Both the position numbers and the translations under genes were made by a program. From Streptomyces sp. RPT161 (lineage in GTDB: Bacteria > Actinomycetota > Actinomycetes > Streptomycetales > Streptomycetaceae), in assembly GCF_027533845.1 (NCBI RefSeq), contig NZ_JAPZVN010000001.1, positions 496,001 to 560,000 of the forward strand: a DNA stretch of 64,000 nucleotides, written 5' to 3'. The notes beneath the pieces were generated by a model. That model searched no databases. It was not told the origin of the DNA and saw only the letters and a list, made by a program, of their open reading frames with translations. Each line of letters starts with the position of its first letter. Position 1 is the stretch's first letter. This document shows, piece by piece, positions 26,560-36,256 of this stretch.

Positions 26560-27207
26560 TCAGCCCTCCAGGCTGCCGCGCCCCCAGGCCTTCAGGCGCT
26601 TGCCGCGCCTCGGCTTGGCCTCGACGCCGCCGAAGAGGGCCAGGCCCGTGATGATCACTACGGGGGCGTCGGGGTCGGGGGCCTCGTGGGTCTTGACGTC
26701 GAAGCCGCCGAAGACGCCCGCGCCGTTGCCGCGCAGCGTCACGTTCTCCGGGACCTTGATCTCGACGCCGCCGAAGATCGCCACCGCGTTGATGGTGATC
26801 TCCCGCTGCTCGAACACCGCCTCCGTGAGGTCGATCTCCACCCCGCCGAAGCAGGCGAACGCGTTCGTCCGGCCACCCACCCGCCAGCGGCCCTTGCGGG
26901 TGGAGCCGCCGAAGACGGCGATCAGGTTCTCGGATGCGGTGGACGGCGACTCCTCCACCGGCGCGGGCCGCGGCGCTGCCGTGGCCCCCCGTACCGGAAG
27001 GTCCCGTACGAGCGGCTCCAACTCGCCGATCGTCTTGGCCGCGTACGCGGCGTCGATGCGTTCGGAGTGCTCCTCGTGCGTCAGGCGCCCCTCGGCGAGC
27101 GCATCGCGCAGGATCTCGGCGATGCGGTCCCGGTCCACGTCCGACGCGCGCATCTCCGGCTCCGCGTACGGCTTCTGCTCTCGCTTCTGGAGCGACGACT
27201 CGTCCAC
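26560..27207 (-). CDS. DUF1707 SHOCT-like protein with repeated FGG segments
   Basis: About 215 aa. The N-terminal DUF1707 domain (MRASDVDRDRIAEILRDAL and THEEHSERIDAAY) is followed by a Pro-rich linker and a beta-rich domain with four FGG repeats (AVFGGS, ACFGGVEI, AIFGGVEI, GVFGGFDV), plus ALFGGVEA near the end. This is the cell-wall-active antibiotic response (LiaF-like) fold. Role unknown; probably cell-envelope related. GTG 27207 is the best start, but GTG 27216 is possible. No membrane span in the part shown. Confidence 0.82.
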   Translation of the reverse strand: MDESSLQKREQKPYAEPEMRASDVDRDRIAEILRDALAEGRLTHEEHSERIDAAYAAKTIGELEPLVRDLPVRGATAAPRPAPVEESPSTASENLIAVFGGSTRKGRWRVGGRTNAFACFGGVEIDLTEAVFEQREITINAVAIFGGVEIKVPENVTLRGNGAGVFGGFDVKTHEAPDPDAPVVIITGLALFGGVEAKPRRGKRLKAWGRGSLEG

Positions 27208-27415
27208 GGCATCCACGATAGCCAAACGCGATAGATCGTGACTACTGGGCTTCGCCTCACGATGTCGCTCCAGCCGCGGCACCGGGGCCAGCCGCCCCGG
27301 GGAGTACACGGCCGAACGCGGACCCGGACCGGTGAGCCTTACCTCACAGACCGCGGCGCCCGGCCACGTCTTACGCTTGTTCCGCTTCGTCGATGTCGCC
27401 GAGTGAGGACCCCAG

Positions 27416-29116
27416 ATGCCTGCCGCCTCCCGCCCGTCCAACCCCGAGTTCGCCTATACGGACCTCCTCCCGCTCGGCGAGGACACCACGCCGTACCGCC
27501 TGGTGACCTCGGAGGGCGTGAGCACCTTCGAGGCCGACGGCCGGACCTTCCTCAAGGTGGAGCCGGAGGCCCTGCGGCGGCTGGCCGCCGAGGCGATGCA
27601 CGACATCTCGCACTACCTGCGCCCGGCCCACCTCGCCCAGCTGCGACGCATCCTGGACGACCCCGAGGCGAGCCCCAACGACCGCTTCGTCGCGCTCGAC
27701 CTGCTGAAGAACGCCAACATCGCCGCCGCGGGCGTGCTGCCGATGTGCCAGGACACCGGCACCGCGATCGTCATGGGCAAGCGCGGCCAGAACGTGCTCA
27801 CAGAGGGCGGTGACGAGGAGGCCCTCTCCCGCGGTGTGTACGACGCGTACACCAAGCTGAACCTGCGCTACTCGCAGATGGCGCCGCTGACCATGTGGGA
27901 GGAGAAGAACACCGGCTCCAACCTCCCCGCCCAGATCGAGCTGTACGCCACCGACGGCGGCGCGTACAAGTTCCTCTTCATGGCGAAGGGCGGCGGCTCG
28001 GCCAACAAGTCGTTCCTCTACCAGGAGACGAAGGCTGTCCTCAACGAGGCCAGCATGATGAAGTTCCTTGAGGAGAAGATCCGTTCGCTGGGCACGGCGG
28101 CCTGCCCGCCGTACCACCTGGCGATCGTGGTCGGCGGTACGTCGGCCGAGTACGCGCTGAAGACCGCCAAGTACGCCTCCGCGCACTACCTGGACGAGCT
28201 GCCCGCCGAAGGCTCCCCCACCGGACACGGCTTCCGGGACAAGGAGTTGGAGCAGAAGGTCTTCGAACTCACCCAGAAGATCGGCATCGGTGCCCAGTTC
28301 GGCGGCAAGTACTTCTGCCACGACGTACGCGTCGTACGCCTCCCCCGGCACGGCGCGTCCTGCCCGGTGGCGATCGCCGTGTCCTGCTCCGCCGACCGCC
28401 AGGCGCTGGCGAAGATCACCGCGGAGGGCGTCTTCCTGGAGCAGCTGGAGACCGACCCCGCGCGGTTCCTGCCGGAGACCACCGACGAGCACCTGGACAC
28501 CGCGTCCAACAGCGGCTCCGCCGCGGGCGCGGTGCGGATCGACCTCAACCGTCCGATGGACGAGATCCGCGCCGAGCTCACCAAGCATCCGGTGAAGACC
28601 CGGCTTTCGCTCTCCGGCCCGCTGGTCGTCGCCCGTGACATCGCGCACGCGAAGATCAAGGAGCGGCTGGACGCGGGTGAGGAGATGCCGCAGTACCTGC
28701 GCGACCACGCGGTGTACTACGCCGGTCCCGCCAAGACCCCGGAGGGCTACGCCTCCGGCTCCTTCGGCCCGACGACGGCCGGGCGGATGGACGCCTACGT
28801 CGAGCAGTTCCAGGCCGCGGGCGGCTCCTTCGTGATGCTGGCCAAGGGCAACCGTTCCAAGCAGGTCACCGACGCCTGCGCCGCGCACGGCGGCTTCTAC
28901 CTGGGCTCGATCGGCGGCCCCGCGGCCCGGCTCGCGCAGGACTGCATCAAGAAGGTGGAGGTCCTGGAGTACGAGGAGCTGGGCATGGAGGCGGTCTGGA
29001 AGATCGAGGTCGAGGACTTCCCGGCGTTCATCGTGGTGGACGACAAGGGCAACGACTTCTTCCAGGACCCGGCTCCCTCCCCGACCTTCACCAGCATTCC
29101 GGTCCGTTCCTCCTGA
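27416..29116 (+). CDS. Class I ([4Fe-4S]) fumarate hydratase
   Basis: A 566-aa iron-sulfur fumarase, interconverting fumarate and malate. Cluster cysteines lie in [10 protein letters not shown] (about residue 111), [18 protein letters not shown] (about 300) and AVSCSAD. The N-terminal alpha and C-terminal beta domains are in one chain, as in E. coli FumA/FumB. It is oxygen-sensitive in other bacteria. It stands directly upstream of an oxygen-stable class II enzyme, so the cell carries both isoforms side by side. Confidence 0.95.
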   Translation: MPAASRPSNPEFAYTDLLPLGEDTTPYRLVTSEGVSTFEADGRTFLKVEPEALRRLAAEAMHDISHYLRPAHLAQLRRILDDPEASPNDRFVALDLLKNANIAAAGVLPMCQDTGTAIVMGKRGQNVLTEGGDEEALSRGVYDAYTKLNLRYSQMAPLTMWEEKNTGSNLPAQIELYATDGGAYKFLFMAKGGGSANKSFLYQETKAVLNEASMMKFLEEKIRSLGTAACPPYHLAIVVGGTSAEYALKTAKYASAHYLDELPAEGSPTGHGFRDKELEQKVFELTQKIGIGAQFGGKYFCHDVRVVRLPRHGASCPVAIAVSCSADRQALAKITAEGVFLEQLETDPARFLPETTDEHLDTASNSGSAAGAVRIDLNRPMDEIRAELTKHPVKTRLSLSGPLVVARDIAHAKIKERLDAGEEMPQYLRDHAVYYAGPAKTPEGYASGSFGPTTAGRMDAYVEQFQAAGGSFVMLAKGNRSKQVTDACAAHGGFYLGSIGGPAARLAQDCIKKVEVLEYEELGMEAVWKIEVEDFPAFIVVDDKGNDFFQDPAPSPTFTSIPVRSS

Positions 29117-29153
29117 TGGGCTGACCGGAAAATCCTGACGGATGACCGAAAAG

Positions 29154-29189
29154 CAGTGCCCGGGAACAGATCACCGTTCCCGGGCACTG
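29154..29189 (+). terminator. Perfect 14-bp hairpin between the two fumarase genes
   Basis: CAGTGCCCGGGAAC (29154-29167) and GTTCCCGGGCACTG (29176-29189) with an 8-base loop. The right arm ends only eight bases before the fumC ATG, so besides ending the class I transcript it would sit in any read-through fumC leader. Confidence 0.75.
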
Positions 29190-29197
29190 TCATGGGT

Positions 29198-30586
29198 ATG
29201 AGCGACAAGTACCGGATCGAGCACGACTCGATGGGCGAGGTAAAGGTTCCGGCCGACGCCAAGTGGCGGGCGCAGACCCAGCGCGCGGTGGAGAACTTCC
29301 CGGTGAGCGGTCAGCGGCTGGAGCGCGCCCACATCGCGGCGCTGGCCAGGATCAAGGCGGCGGCGGCGCGGGTCAACGCCGAGCTGGGGGTGGTCGACAA
29401 GGACGTGGCCGAGGCGATCGCCGAGGCGGCGCGGGAGATCGCGGACGGCCGCTGGGACGAGCACTTCCCGATCGACGTGTTCCAGACCGGTTCCGGCACC
29501 TCGTCCAACATGAACACCAACGAGGTCATCGCCACCCTCGCCAGCGAGCGCCTGGGCCGCCCGGTGCACCCGAACGACGAGGTCAACGCGAGCCAGTCGT
29601 CCAACGACGTCTTCCCGTCCTCCCTCCACATCGCCGCCACCTCGGCGGTGGTGAACGACCTGCTGCCGGCGCTGGACCACTTGGCCGCCGCGCTGGAGCG
29701 CAAGGCGGACGAGTTCGCGCGGGTAGTCAAGTCGGGCCGGACGCATCTGATGGACGCCACTCCGGTGACCCTCGGTCAGGAGTTCGGCGGTTACGCGGCG
29801 CAGGTGCGGTACGGCATCGAGCGGCTCAACGCCTCGCTGCCGCGGCTGGCCGAACTGCCGCTGGGCGGAACGGCGGTGGGCACCGGCATCAACACCCCGC
29901 CCGGCTTCGCGGCGGCGGTCATCGCCGAGGTCGCGCGGGAGACCGGGCTGCCGCTGACCGAGGCCCGCAACCACTTCGAGGCGCAGGGCGCGCGGGACGC
30001 GGTGGTGGAGACCTCGGGGCAACTGCGCACCATCGCTGTGGGGCTGACGAAGATCGCCAACGATCTGCGCTGGATGGGTTCCGGCCCGCGGGCCGGGCTG
30101 GCCGAGATCGCGCTGCCCGATCTGCAGCCGGGCTCCTCGATCATGCCGGGGAAGGTCAATCCGGTGATTCCGGAGGCGGTGGCGATGGTCGCCGCGCAGG
30201 TGGTCGGCAACGACGCCACCATCGGCTGGGCGGGCGCGTCCGGCAACTTCGAGCTGAACGTGATGCTGCCGGTGATCGCGGCGAACGTCCTGTCCTCGAT
30301 CCGGCTGCTGGCGAACGTCTCCCGACTGCTGGCGGACCGCACGGTCGACGGCATCACCGCCAACGTGGAGCGCTGCCGGGAGTACGCCGAGTCGTCCCCG
30401 TCGGTGGTCACCCCGCTCAACCGCTACATCGGCTACGAGGAGGCCGCGAAGGTCGCCAAGCGGGCGCTGGCGGAGCGCAAGCGGATCAGGGACGTGGTAC
30501 TGGAGATGGGCTATGTGGACCGCGGGCTGCTCACCGAGCAGCAGTTGGACGAGGCGCTGGACGTGCTGCGGATGACACGCCCGTAA
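29198..30586 (+). CDS. fumC: Class II fumarate hydratase
   Basis: A 462-aa, cluster-free, oxygen-stable fumarase of the aspartase/fumarase superfamily. It has the signature [16 protein letters not shown], plus [15 protein letters not shown] and [20 protein letters not shown] 29198 is preferred over the in-frame ATG at 29192; both lie just after the hairpin of the upstream gene. It acts in the TCA cycle. Confidence 0.96.
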   Translation: MSDKYRIEHDSMGEVKVPADAKWRAQTQRAVENFPVSGQRLERAHIAALARIKAAAARVNAELGVVDKDVAEAIAEAAREIADGRWDEHFPIDVFQTGSGTSSNMNTNEVIATLASERLGRPVHPNDEVNASQSSNDVFPSSLHIAATSAVVNDLLPALDHLAAALERKADEFARVVKSGRTHLMDATPVTLGQEFGGYAAQVRYGIERLNASLPRLAELPLGGTAVGTGINTPPGFAAAVIAEVARETGLPLTEARNHFEAQGARDAVVETSGQLRTIAVGLTKIANDLRWMGSGPRAGLAEIALPDLQPGSSIMPGKVNPVIPEAVAMVAAQVVGNDATIGWAGASGNFELNVMLPVIAANVLSSIRLLANVSRLLADRTVDGITANVERCREYAESSPSVVTPLNRYIGYEEAAKVAKRALAERKRIRDVVLEMGYVDRGLLTEQQLDEALDVLRMTRP

Positions 30587-30621
30587 CCCGTACGCAAGGC
30601 GCCGGTCCGTAGGATCCGTGC

Positions 30622-31332
30622 ATGACAGCCGACTCGACCGCCCTCAACGGAGGCCCTCCGGGCCGCGGGCATGATGACGCGACCGGTGCCGGGCGCTGGG
30701 CGCCCGGCACACAGGTGCTCTGGCGCTACCGGGGCAACGGCGCGCGATACCGCGCGCAGGTACACATCGCGCGCCCGGTGACCGTGGTGCGCGATGACGC
30801 CGAGGTGCTGGCGGTGTGGATGGCGCCGGGCACACCGTGTGTGAGGCCGGTGCTGGCCGACGGTACGTCGGTGCACCGCGAGCCGCTTTCCACCCGTTAT
30901 CTCAAACCGCGCGCCACCCGGGTGGAGAGCTGGCACGGCACCGGGGTGCTGAAGCTGGCCCGCCCGGGCGAGCCGTGGTCGGTGTGGCTGTTCTGGGAGC
31001 CGGGCTGGCGGTTCAAGAACTGGTACGTCAACCTGGAGGAGCCGCGGCGCCGTTGGTCGCACGGGGTGGACTCCGAGGACCACTTCCTGGACATCTCGGT
31101 CGGTCCGGACCGCGGTTGGAGCTGGCGCGACGAGGACGAGTTCGCCCAGGCGCAGGTCGACGGGCTGGTCGACGCCGAACTCGCCGCCCGGGTGCGGGAC
31201 GCGGGGGCGCGGGCGGTCCGGGTGATCGAGGAGTGGGGCTCGCCGTTCCGCGACGGCTGGGAGCAGTGGCGGCCGGATCCGACCTGGCCGGTACCGCCGC
31301 TTCCGGACGACTGGGACCGTCCCGTCGGCTGA
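30622..31332 (+). CDS. DUF402 (FomD-like) nucleotide phosphohydrolase-type protein
   Basis: 236 aa. The DUF402 core covers WLFWEPGWRFKNWYVNLEEP, RRWSHGVDSEDHFLDI and WSWRDEDEFAQA, with conserved acidic residues that bind divalent metal in FomD and staphylococcal Ntdp relatives. Those relatives hydrolyse CMP conjugates or nucleoside di/triphosphates; the substrate here is unknown. It begins 36 bases after fumC and may be transcribed with it. Confidence 0.82.
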   Translation: MTADSTALNGGPPGRGHDDATGAGRWAPGTQVLWRYRGNGARYRAQVHIARPVTVVRDDAEVLAVWMAPGTPCVRPVLADGTSVHREPLSTRYLKPRATRVESWHGTGVLKLARPGEPWSVWLFWEPGWRFKNWYVNLEEPRRRWSHGVDSEDHFLDISVGPDRGWSWRDEDEFAQAQVDGLVDAELAARVRDAGARAVRVIEEWGSPFRDGWEQWRPDPTWPVPPLPDDWDRPVG

Positions 31333-31513
31333 GACCCTCGTCTCAGTGGCGCCCGGCAACCCCTGTGGGCACAACGCGGAAATCCCGTTGCTCCGCCGTG
31401 GAAATCCGAAAGACTCTTGATGCCCCCCTCCCCACCAACCGTAGGATCGTCCTCCGCAACATCGCGAAAAAAGCAAGCGCACACCAGTGCTTGACGCTGA
31501 GTCAGGGGAGTCC

Positions 31514-32221
31514 GTGGGAACCGGCGGATACGAGGGCATGGGCATCCCCCATGCCGTGAGCCAGGGGCGGGACCGCACCGGGCAGGCCGAGGCGTTCGAC
31601 GCCATCGGCGACCGGTACGACGAGGCATTCCCGCACAAGGATGGGCAGTTGCGGTCCGGCGCCTGGCTCGCCGCGGAACTGCCCCCCGGTTCACGGGTGC
31701 TGGACATCGGATGCGGTACCGGACTGCCCACCGCGCGGCAACTCGCCGACGCGGGGCATGACGTGGTCGGCATCGACCTGTCGGGCGTGATGATCGACCT
31801 GGCCCGCAAGCACGTACCGGAGGCGGATTTCCACCAGTTGGACATAGCCGAGCTGCGGCCCGGCGGCTCCGGCGCGCGGACCGTGGGCGTCCCGGGGCAC
31901 TACGAGGGGGTCGCGGCGTTCTTCTCGCTGCTGATGCTGCCGCGCGCGGAGATCCCGTTCACGCTCCGGCTGATCCGTGAACTGCTGGTGCCCGGCGGGT
32001 TGCTGGCACTGTCCATGGTGGAAGCGGATGTGGATGATTTCGCTATTCCGTTCCTTGGAAACACGATCCGGGTATCCGGATACCTGCGGGACGAATTGCG
32101 ACGCGTCGTACGGGAAGCGGGCTTCGAGCTCACCGAGGAGTCCTCGTACTCGTACGCACCGGCGAGCACCGATGTGCCCCCGGAGGAGCAAGTCTTCCTG
32201 CACTGCCGCCGACTGGCCTGA
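31514..32221 (+). CDS. Class I SAM-dependent methyltransferase
   Basis: 235 aa. SAM-binding motif I is VLDIGCGTGLPTARQLA, then VVGIDLSGVMIDLARKHVPEADF (motif II region) and LLVPGGLLALSMVEAD. GTG 31514 is chosen because GGGGAG lies about five bases upstream. The acceptor substrate is unknown. It precedes the SpoIIE phosphatase gene by 45 bases and may be co-transcribed. Confidence 0.88.
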   Translation: MGTGGYEGMGIPHAVSQGRDRTGQAEAFDAIGDRYDEAFPHKDGQLRSGAWLAAELPPGSRVLDIGCGTGLPTARQLADAGHDVVGIDLSGVMIDLARKHVPEADFHQLDIAELRPGGSGARTVGVPGHYEGVAAFFSLLMLPRAEIPFTLRLIRELLVPGGLLALSMVEADVDDFAIPFLGNTIRVSGYLRDELRRVVREAGFELTEESSYSYAPASTDVPPEEQVFLHCRRLA

Positions 32222-32266
32222 CCGTCTGACGGCGGCGCACGGACGGATACGGATGGAACCCCTAGC

Positions 32267-34471
32267 GTGACCGAGCACCGCGCCGCCTGGCGGGCGGCCG
32301 AGGAGACGAACGCGCCGAGCGGCGCTGCCGCGCGCCCGCACGAGCCGGGCACGCCGGGAGCCGGGCAGCCGGTACCGGCGACGGCCGCGGCCGGGCCCGG
32401 CGAACACCCCGAACACGTACGGCACGGTGCCCACCGTGAGCACGAAACGAGAGGCCAGACCACGGAAACTCCCGGCGCACTACCGCTCAACAGCCCGCGC
32501 GGCGAAAGCCGTCCGCGCGGCGGTGACGGCGGGCGCGGCGACGTCCCGCCACCCATGGGCGACGCCCCCGGCGGGCGTCCCCGCCCCCTTCCGGGCACCC
32601 CGGTGGACACCCCGGGCGCGCCCGGTGCCACCGTGCCCGGCATCCCGAGTGCCCGCCCGGCGGCCGACACCCCGGTACCGCGTCCGTCGGAGCCCGCGGC
32701 CCGACCCCGGCCGGACGGCGGAACCCGGCCGGAGAGCGAGTCGGCGGAGAGCCTGCGGCTGCGGTACGTCGGGGCGGCGACCCGGCGGATCGCGCGCGGC
32801 ATCGACCTGGACGAGATCGTGCTGGGTCTGTGCCGGTCGGTGGTGCCGACGTTCACCGACGCCATCCTGGTCTATCTGCGCGATCCGCTGCCGGTCGGCG
32901 ACGAGCGGCCGGTGGAGCCGCTGGTGCTGCGGCTGCGCCGGACCGACCGCATCCCGGAGGAGCCCACCGAGACCCCGATCCCCGAGATGCCGGGGGCGGG
33001 CGCCCGGCTGCCGCTGGTTCCGGCGCCCGAGGTGAGCGGTGCGGCGGAGACCACCCGGGTGCGGATGGACGGGCCGCTGGCCGAGGTGCTGCGCGGGGTG
33101 CGGCCGCTGTTCGCCGAGTCCCCGCAGGCCGCGGCGGCGCTGGCGGAGCTGGTCAACACCGACGTGCCGAGCGGGCGGCGGGCGATCCTGGCCCCGCTGC
33201 GCGGTCGGCGCCGGGTGATCGGCGCCGCGGTGCTGCTGCGCCGCCCTGACCGGCCGCCGTTCGAGAGCGACGACCTGCTGGTGGCCGCCCAACTGGCCAC
33301 CCACACCGCGCTCGGCGTCGACAAGGCGGCGCTGTACGGGCGGGAGGCGGACATCGCCGACCAGTTGCAGCGCGCGATGCTGCCCGACTCGCTCCCCCAG
33401 CCCACCGGCGTCCAGCTCTCCAGCCGCTACCTGCCGGCCGCCGAGACCGCGCGGGTGGGCGGCGACTGGTACGACGCGCTGCCGCTGCCGGGCAGCCGAG
33501 TGGCGCTGATCGTCGGTGACGTGATGGGCCACTCGATGCAGTCGGCCGCGATCATGGGCCAGCTGCGCACCACCGTACAGACCCTGGCGGGGTTGGACCT
33601 GCCGCCGCAGGAGGTGCTGTACCACCTGGACGAGCAGGCCCAGCGGCTCGGCCACGACCGCATGGCCACCTGCGTGTACGCGGTGTACGACCCGATAGCG
33701 CACCGGCTGGTGGTGGCGAACGCCGGGCATCCGCCCCCGGTGATGCTGCACGGTGACGGCCGCACCGAGGTGCTGCGGGTGCCGGAGGGCGCGCCGATCG
33801 GGGTCGGCGGGGTGCCGTTCGAGGCGGTGGAACTGCCCGCACCGGCTGGTGCCACGCTGCTGCTGTACACCGACGGACTGGTGGAGTCGCGTACCCGCGA
33901 CGTGTGGTCCGGGATCGAGCGGCTGCGGGAGCGGCTGGCCGCGGTGGGCTCGATCGTCTGCCCGCCACCGCTTGAGCCGCTGTGCGACGAGGTGCTGGAC
34001 ATCCTCGGCCCCGGCGACCGGGACGACGACATCGCGCTGCTGGCCGCGCGGTTCGACGGGATCGCGCCGAGCGACGTCGCGTACTGGTTCCTGGAGCCGC
34101 ACCCGCAGACCGCCCGCCGGGCGCGGCGGCTGGTGCGCCGGGCACTTCAGCGGTGGGGGCTGGAGGAGTTGGCCGACGCGGTGGAGCTGCTGGTCAGCGA
34201 GGTGGTCACCAACGCGGTGCGGTACGCGGGACGGCCCATCACGCTACGGCTGCTGCGCACCGACGTACTGCGCTGCGAGGTGGGCGACGACGCGCCGCAA
34301 CTGCCCCGGATGCGGCACGCGGCGCCGCAGGAGGAGACCGGGCGCGGACTGTTCCTGGTGCACCGGATGACCCAGCGGTGGGGGGCGACCCGGCTGAGCG
34401 CGGGGAAGGTGGTCTGGTTCGAGCTGCCGTTGCCGCCGTCGTCACCGCATCCGTTACCCATCGGTCCCTGA
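32267..34471 (+). CDS. SpoIIE-type PP2C phosphatase with GAF and HATPase domains
   Basis: 734 aa from a GTG. The first 160 residues are disordered and rich in Pro, Gly and Arg. A GAF-like sensor follows (about 165-350), then a SpoIIE/PP2C phosphatase (about 375-590; RVGGDWYDALPL, VGDVMGHSMQSAAIMGQLR, YTDGLVESR, DRDDDIALLAAR) and a C-terminal RsbW-like kinase domain (about 600-725; LLVSEVVTNAVRYAG, GRGLFLVHRM). Such proteins set anti-sigma/anti-anti-sigma balance; both opposing activities sit in one chain here. The cognate sigma factor is not in the window. Confidence 0.92.
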   Translation: MTEHRAAWRAAEETNAPSGAAARPHEPGTPGAGQPVPATAAAGPGEHPEHVRHGAHREHETRGQTTETPGALPLNSPRGESRPRGGDGGRGDVPPPMGDAPGGRPRPLPGTPVDTPGAPGATVPGIPSARPAADTPVPRPSEPAARPRPDGGTRPESESAESLRLRYVGAATRRIARGIDLDEIVLGLCRSVVPTFTDAILVYLRDPLPVGDERPVEPLVLRLRRTDRIPEEPTETPIPEMPGAGARLPLVPAPEVSGAAETTRVRMDGPLAEVLRGVRPLFAESPQAAAALAELVNTDVPSGRRAILAPLRGRRRVIGAAVLLRRPDRPPFESDDLLVAAQLATHTALGVDKAALYGREADIADQLQRAMLPDSLPQPTGVQLSSRYLPAAETARVGGDWYDALPLPGSRVALIVGDVMGHSMQSAAIMGQLRTTVQTLAGLDLPPQEVLYHLDEQAQRLGHDRMATCVYAVYDPIAHRLVVANAGHPPPVMLHGDGRTEVLRVPEGAPIGVGGVPFEAVELPAPAGATLLLYTDGLVESRTRDVWSGIERLRERLAAVGSIVCPPPLEPLCDEVLDILGPGDRDDDIALLAARFDGIAPSDVAYWFLEPHPQTARRARRLVRRALQRWGLEELADAVELLVSEVVTNAVRYAGRPITLRLLRTDVLRCEVGDDAPQLPRMRHAAPQEETGRGLFLVHRMTQRWGATRLSAGKVVWFELPLPPSSPHPLPIGP

Positions 34472-34544
34472 CCCTCGCTCCGCGTGGCAGCAGACGCCGG
34501 GAAAATGGTGGACAGAACACCCATAAGGCCCATATCAGGTTTAG

Positions 34545-34563
34545 GCTTGGACCGAGTCCAAGC
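34545..34563. promoter_or_regulatory. Inverted-repeat operator candidate upstream of the catalase
   Basis: GCTTGGAC and GTCCAAGC form perfect 8-bp arms around CGA, 80 bases before the catalase ATG. A Fur-family peroxide regulator (CatR/FurA type) would be the expected binder, by analogy with S. coelicolor catA, but no such gene is adjacent here. Confidence 0.5.
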
Positions 34564-34642
34564 TGTTGCCGATATGTCGTCGCGGCGGTTGACTGCTGCG
34601 GTGGACATAGCGGCCTGAACCCCATCATTGGGAGGACGCCCG

Positions 34643-36091
34643 ATGAGCACCCCCTACACCACCAACAACGCGGGCATCGCGGTGGAGAGCGACGAGCATT
34701 CGCTCACCGTGAGCCCGGACGGGCCGATCCTGCTCCAGGACCACTACCTCATCGAGAAGATGGCCCAGTTCAACCGGGAGCGCGTCCCGGAGCGTGTCGT
34801 ACACGCCAAGGGGGCGGGCGCATACGGGGTCTTCGAAGTCACCAATGACGTCAGCCAGTTCACCAAGGCCAGCTTGTTCCAGCCCGGCAGGCGCACCGAG
34901 ATGCTGGCCCGCTTCTCCACCGTCGCAGGCGAGCAGGGCAGCCCGGACACCTGGCGTGACCCGCGCGGCTTCGCCCTGAAGTTCTACACGGACGTGGGCA
35001 ACTACGACCTGGTCGGCAACAACACGCCGATCTTCTTCGTGCGGGACACCATCAAGTTCCAGGACTTCATCCGCTCCCAGAAGCGCCGCCCGGACAACGG
35101 CCTGCGCGACAACGACATGCAGTGGGACTTCTGGACCCTCTCCCCCGAGTCCGCCCACATGGTCACCTGGCTGATGGGCGACCGCGGCGTCCCCAAGACG
35201 TACCGCCACATGAACGGGTACGGCTCGCACACGTACATGTGGATCAACGGCGCCGGGACCAGGCACTGGGTCAAGTACCACTTCAAGACCGACCAGGGCA
35301 TCGACTTCCTCACCCAGGCGGAGGCCGACGAGCTGGCGGGCTGCGACCCCGATGTGCACCGCCGCGACCTGTGGCAGGCCATCGACTCCGGCAACGCGCC
35401 GTCGTGGACGCTGTACGTGCAGGTCATGCCGTTCGAGGACGCGGCCGACTACCGCTTCAACCCGTTCGACCTGACCAAGGTGTGGCCGCACGGCGACTAC
35501 CCGCTGATCGAGGTCGGCCGGATGACGCTCAACCGGAACCCCGAGGACTACTTCATCCACATCGAGCAGGCGGCGTTCGAACCGGCCAACATGATCCCGG
35601 GCGTCGGACCCTCCCCCGACAAGATGCTGCTGGGCCGGCTGTTCTCGTACCCCGACACCCACCGCTACCGGATCGGCCCCAACTACGCGCAGCTGCCGCC
35701 GAACCGGCCGCACGTTCCGGTCAACTCGTACGCCAAGGACGGCCCGATGCGGTACGAGCCGAGCAACACGGCCCGCCCCTACGCGCCCAACTCCTACGGC
35801 GGCCCCGCCGCCTCGCCCGAGGCGCACCAGGACATCGCGGGCTGGCGGACGGCGGGCGAGATGGTGCGCGAGGCGTACACCCTGCACCGCGAGGACGACG
35901 ACTTCGGCCAGCCGGGCACCATGGTCCGCCAGGTGCTGGACGACGACGCCCGCACCCGTTTGGTCTCCAACGTCTCCGGCCACCTGAAGCAGGGGGTCAC
36001 CAAGCCGGTCCTGGACCGCGCGCTGCAGTACTGGCGCAACATCGACAAGAAGCTGGGCGACCGCATCGCGGCGGAGGTCAACGGCCTCTGA
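34643..36091 (+). CDS. katA: Monofunctional small-subunit haem catalase
   Basis: 482 aa, cytosolic, converting hydrogen peroxide to water and oxygen. It has the distal His in [35 protein letters not shown], and the proximal haem ligand Tyr in [20 protein letters not shown] 34643 is preferred over the in-frame TTG at 34628, with GGGAGG eight or so bases upstream. About 10 kb from oxyR and ahpCD, it belongs to the same peroxide-defence function but is not in the same operon. Confidence 0.95.
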   Translation: MSTPYTTNNAGIAVESDEHSLTVSPDGPILLQDHYLIEKMAQFNRERVPERVVHAKGAGAYGVFEVTNDVSQFTKASLFQPGRRTEMLARFSTVAGEQGSPDTWRDPRGFALKFYTDVGNYDLVGNNTPIFFVRDTIKFQDFIRSQKRRPDNGLRDNDMQWDFWTLSPESAHMVTWLMGDRGVPKTYRHMNGYGSHTYMWINGAGTRHWVKYHFKTDQGIDFLTQAEADELAGCDPDVHRRDLWQAIDSGNAPSWTLYVQVMPFEDAADYRFNPFDLTKVWPHGDYPLIEVGRMTLNRNPEDYFIHIEQAAFEPANMIPGVGPSPDKMLLGRLFSYPDTHRYRIGPNYAQLPPNRPHVPVNSYAKDGPMRYEPSNTARPYAPNSYGGPAASPEAHQDIAGWRTAGEMVREAYTLHREDDDFGQPGTMVRQVLDDDARTRLVSNVSGHLKQGVTKPVLDRALQYWRNIDKKLGDRIAAEVNGL

Positions 36092-36102
36092 CCCCAAAGA
36101 CC

Positions 36103-36143
36103 GCAGCCCCGCGCACGTGACTGCCCTCCGTGCCCGGGGCTGC
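36103..36143 (+). terminator. Terminator after the catalase
   Basis: GCAGCCCCG (36103-36111) pairs with CGGGGCTGC (36135-36143), with a further inner GCACG/CGTGC pairing. Confidence 0.7.
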
Positions 36144-36180
36144 ATGTCGCTCTTCCAGCGGATTTCGCCGATCGGGTTCG

Positions 36181-36235
36181 CACCGCCGGGCTCCGCCACT
36201 GTGGCTGCCCACCGTCGCGGCGGAGCCCGGCGGTG
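36181..36235. terminator. Strong terminator of the class A PBP gene
   Basis: A perfect 17-bp inverted repeat (36181-36197 with 36219-36235; arm begins CACCGCCGGGCTCC) in the gap between the convergent catalase and PBP genes, 22 bases beyond the PBP stop on the minus strand. Confidence 0.8.
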
Positions 36236-36256
36236 CCGGGTCCGGCTTGGCCGGAC

